A stretch of DNA of 23,600 nt from Pseudomonadota bacterium. Its GTDB lineage: Bacteria > Pseudomonadota > Alphaproteobacteria > Rhizobiales > Devosiaceae. Shown here in pieces: positions 22,144 to 23,600 of the stretch; the stretch's first letter is position 1, and each line of letters opens with the position of its first letter. The DNA is taken from contig JAEYYP010000462.1 of assembly GCA_023428425.1 (NCBI GenBank), positions 1 through 23,600 of the forward strand, written 5' to 3'. A program made the translations under genes and the position numbers. Under the pieces are notes generated by a model. That model had not been told where the DNA came from and ran no database searches. It saw nothing but the letters and a program-made list of their open reading frames with translations.

Positions 22144-22499
22144 ACTATGAGCAGATCCCGCTCTGGGCAGCGATCCTGATTTCCATTTCCGTGCTCGTCG
22201 GAGCGCTACTGACCTTGGTCGGCGCCATTGGGCTGGTGCGCGCGCGGTCCTTCTACGAGCGCATCCACATGCCGACCTTGGGCACCAGCTTCGGCGCCAT
22301 CGGCATCCTGCTTGGCTCGTCAGTACTCGCTTCGGTGGGCGAGGGCCGCTTCATCGCACACGAAGTGCTGATCTTTGTTTTCGTAAGCGTGACGACACCG
22401 GTGACGCTGATGCTCCTCGCACGTGCAGCTTTACATCGCGACCGTGTCGAGGGCTCGCCCGAAGTTGCCGCGACCCAAGCCGAGCCTTCCGATCGTTAA
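22140..22499 (+). CDS. mrpG: Mrp antiporter subunit G
   Basis: A 119-residue NuoJ-like protein with three transmembrane helices. GALLTLVGAIGLVRARSFYERIHMPTLGTSFGA is the family signature, followed by a helix ending TTPVTLMLLARAALHRD. The frame is open upstream into mrpE/F, but the ATG at 22140 overlaps the mrpF stop as ATGA and gives the normal start. The last ~17 residues are a polar tail. Last gene of the operon; its stop is three bases from the ptsN stop on the other strand. Confidence 0.94.
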   Translation: MNYEQIPLWAAILISISVLVGALLTLVGAIGLVRARSFYERIHMPTLGTSFGAIGILLGSSVLASVGEGRFIAHEVLIFVFVSVTTPVTLMLLARAALHRDRVEGSPEVAATQAEPSDR

Positions 22500-22502
22500 G
22501 GT

Positions 22503-22961
22503 TCAATTCGCCCCGTCGAGAACGGCGAGGATCTTGGTCACCTCATCAGACGAAACGGCGTTGCGCAGGGCATTTACCGTTGCCTCGTCGCGCGCCACCT
22601 TGGCGATGCGCGACAGTGCCTTGATCTGATCGCCGCCGGCCTGCTCGGGCATGAGTAGCATCATGACAAGGTCGACCGGCTCGCCGTCGACCGCCTCGAA
22701 ATCGATCGGCCGCGCCAACGTGGCAAGCAGACCCACCACCCCGGTCAGGCCCTTGATCCGCGCATGCGGGATGGCAATCCCGTTGCCCAGTCCAGTGGAG
22801 CCCAACTCTTCCCGGGTATGCAGCGCTCGGGTGCAAGGCCTACTGTCAACGATCCCGAGTTGCTCCGCGCGTTCTGCCAGATACGCAAACAACGCATCGC
22901 GACTGGAGAGGCCAACGTTGAGAAACACCAAGTCTTGGGGAAAGAGCTTCGTCAGTTCCAT
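22503..22961 (-). CDS. ptsN: PTS IIA-like nitrogen-regulatory protein PtsN (EIIA-Ntr)
   Basis: A 152-residue EIIA of the fructose/Ntr type. The phosphorylated histidine is H66 in STGLGNGIAIPHAR; the rest of the fold is visible, including LLATLARPIDFEAVDGEPVDLVMMLLMPE and HxxALSRIAKV-type helices near the C-terminus. PtsN is the last phosphate acceptor of the regulatory PTS-Ntr chain and, in other bacteria, controls K+ transport and nitrogen/carbon balance without moving sugar. It usually lies near rpoN; here it is alone, facing the Mrp operon. No good ribosome binding site is seen before the ATG at 22961. Confidence 0.9.
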   Translation of the reverse strand: MELTKLFPQDLVFLNVGLSSRDALFAYLAERAEQLGIVDSRPCTRALHTREELGSTGLGNGIAIPHARIKGLTGVVGLLATLARPIDFEAVDGEPVDLVMMLLMPEQAGGDQIKALSRIAKVARDEATVNALRNAVSSDEVTKILAVLDGAN

Positions 22962-23274
22962 GCCATCATCATAGCCAGTCCATCTGACCGGTGCACATCA
23001 AAAAGGTCTCTGTCACCGCCGCCGCGACGAAACGCCACCAGCGGCAACCAGTCACCAAGAGCAGGCCGATGTCAGCCGGACTGGACCTTGTGCGCAAGCT
23101 ACCGAGTCAGGGGTTACGGGACCATACGCATTCGGCGACGCGACTATTCCACGGCGGATTATTCGGTCGAACGAGGCCGCACAAAATCAATTCGGTGTAA
23201 CTTTGAGCGGCACCCGTGCGGAACTCGGTACACCCACCTTTAGTCGGCTGTTGTGCTTGTCGATCGCACAGAAT

Positions 23275-23300
23275 GCCACGATATAGCTACGCCACGATAT
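23275..23300. repeat. tandem direct repeat GCCACGATAT
   Basis: The 10-mer GCCACGATAT occurs at 23275-23284 and again at 23291-23300, a 16-base period. It could be a pair of regulator sites or chance; no gene start lies directly beside it. Confidence 0.5.
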
Positions 23301-23464
23301 TTGTCGGAACACGCTACCATCCACCTCTGGTCAGAACCAGCCTCCCAAGTTCGTCAATAGCTGCACGGGTTGTGACACCTGCCGAGCGATGGGTGAACAT
23401 CGACATTACGAAAGCCTCACCCATGCTGTTGCTAGTTTCTAAATGATCTTTCCTGATGATCAGC

Positions 23465-23490
23465 AAAAAGCCAGGATTTCCGGGCTTTTT
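23465..23490. terminator. intrinsic terminator, usable on both strands
   Basis: AAAAAGCC (23465-23472) pairs with GGCTTTTT (23483-23490); inside, GG pairs with CC around ATTT. The T-run follows the GC stem on the plus strand, and by symmetry on the minus strand too. A preceding palindrome CTGATGATCAG lies at 23453-23463. Which gene it ends is not clear; a gene beyond the right edge read leftward is one option. Confidence 0.7.
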
Positions 23491-23600
23491 CGCATCTCGG
23501 CTCTCGTTTGGGAATTTCCTGATCGACCCAAATCACCAACATGAGCGTGCAAGAGAGTTGCTGAGACTGCGCGATCGACACGGTGGTCCCAGCCCGAACG

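Larger units (their letters stand above)
22962..23600. other. 639 bp without a convincing gene
   Basis: Upstream of ptsN and out to the window edge. Small open frames (for example 23216-23446 plus) have no family features or ribosome binding site. A short direct repeat and a strong terminator are the only structures I can support. The composition is less GC-rich than the mrp genes, suggesting an old non-coding or remnant region. A minus-strand frame enters from the right edge but crosses the terminator, so I do not call it. Confidence 0.45.

Noticed and set aside
23216..23446. A 76-codon plus-strand frame near the right end
   Set aside because: No ribosome binding site, no recognisable family, and erratic composition.
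1..23600. CRISPR array, tRNA, rRNA or integrase attachment site
   Set aside because: No regularly spaced repeats, cloverleaf-like sequence or rRNA motif was found on reading either strand.

Overview
The window is GC-rich DNA that looks alphaproteobacterial. Supporting points are a FixNOQP-type cbb3 oxidase with a FixI-type copper ATPase and FixS, a fused MrpA/MrpB (Pha-type) antiporter subunit, a DUF1127 protein, and several short Rnk-type GreA/GreB-family proteins. Genus or family cannot be fixed from the sequence alone. The left edge cuts an IS3-family insertion sequence.

Layout. 1-115: end of an IS3-family element with the first codons of its OrfA. 417-1101 (+): a degenerate globin-like protein and a 43-residue hydrophobic peptide. 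1098-9582: a respiratory block. ccoI (-) is divergent from a very short ccoS (+). On the minus strand, reading leftward, come gdhA, ccoN, ccoO, ccoQ, ccoP, a 69-residue membrane protein and a DUF2189 membrane protein. ccoN to DUF2189 is tightly packed and probably one operon; ccoG and ccoH are not in the window. 9867-16197: a stress/regulatory block with five separate Rnk-domain genes, one fused to a GNAT acetyltransferase, together with a NUDIX hydrolase, a Lys-rich small protein, a DUF1127 reading frame and a two-domain universal stress protein. The genes flip from minus to plus strand across 12955-13572. The intergenic spaces of this block carry an unusual density of strong hairpins, three of them associated with the same 8-mer GCCCTAAG. 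16473-22499 (+): a complete six-gene Mrp cation/proton antiporter operon (mrpAB fused, C, D, E, F, G), coupled by overlapping or near-overlapping start and stop codons. 22503-22961 (-): ptsN (EIIA-Ntr), convergent with mrpG. 22962-23600: no convincing gene; a short direct repeat and a strong intrinsic-type terminator.

How the genes may work together. The cbb3 oxidase gives high-affinity respiration under low oxygen, and CcoI and CcoS are its copper and maturation factors. Mrp uses the proton gradient to export Na+ (or K+). The middle block resembles a stress-adaptation island (Rnk, Usp, NUDIX, GNAT). That functional grouping is inference from gene content.

The most unusual points are the fivefold Rnk array with its hairpin-rich spacers, a G8 tract that sets whether DUF1127 is read into the Usp gene, a globin-like protein that seems to have lost its heme ligand beside an oxidase cluster, and the inverted ccoS with missing ccoG/ccoH.
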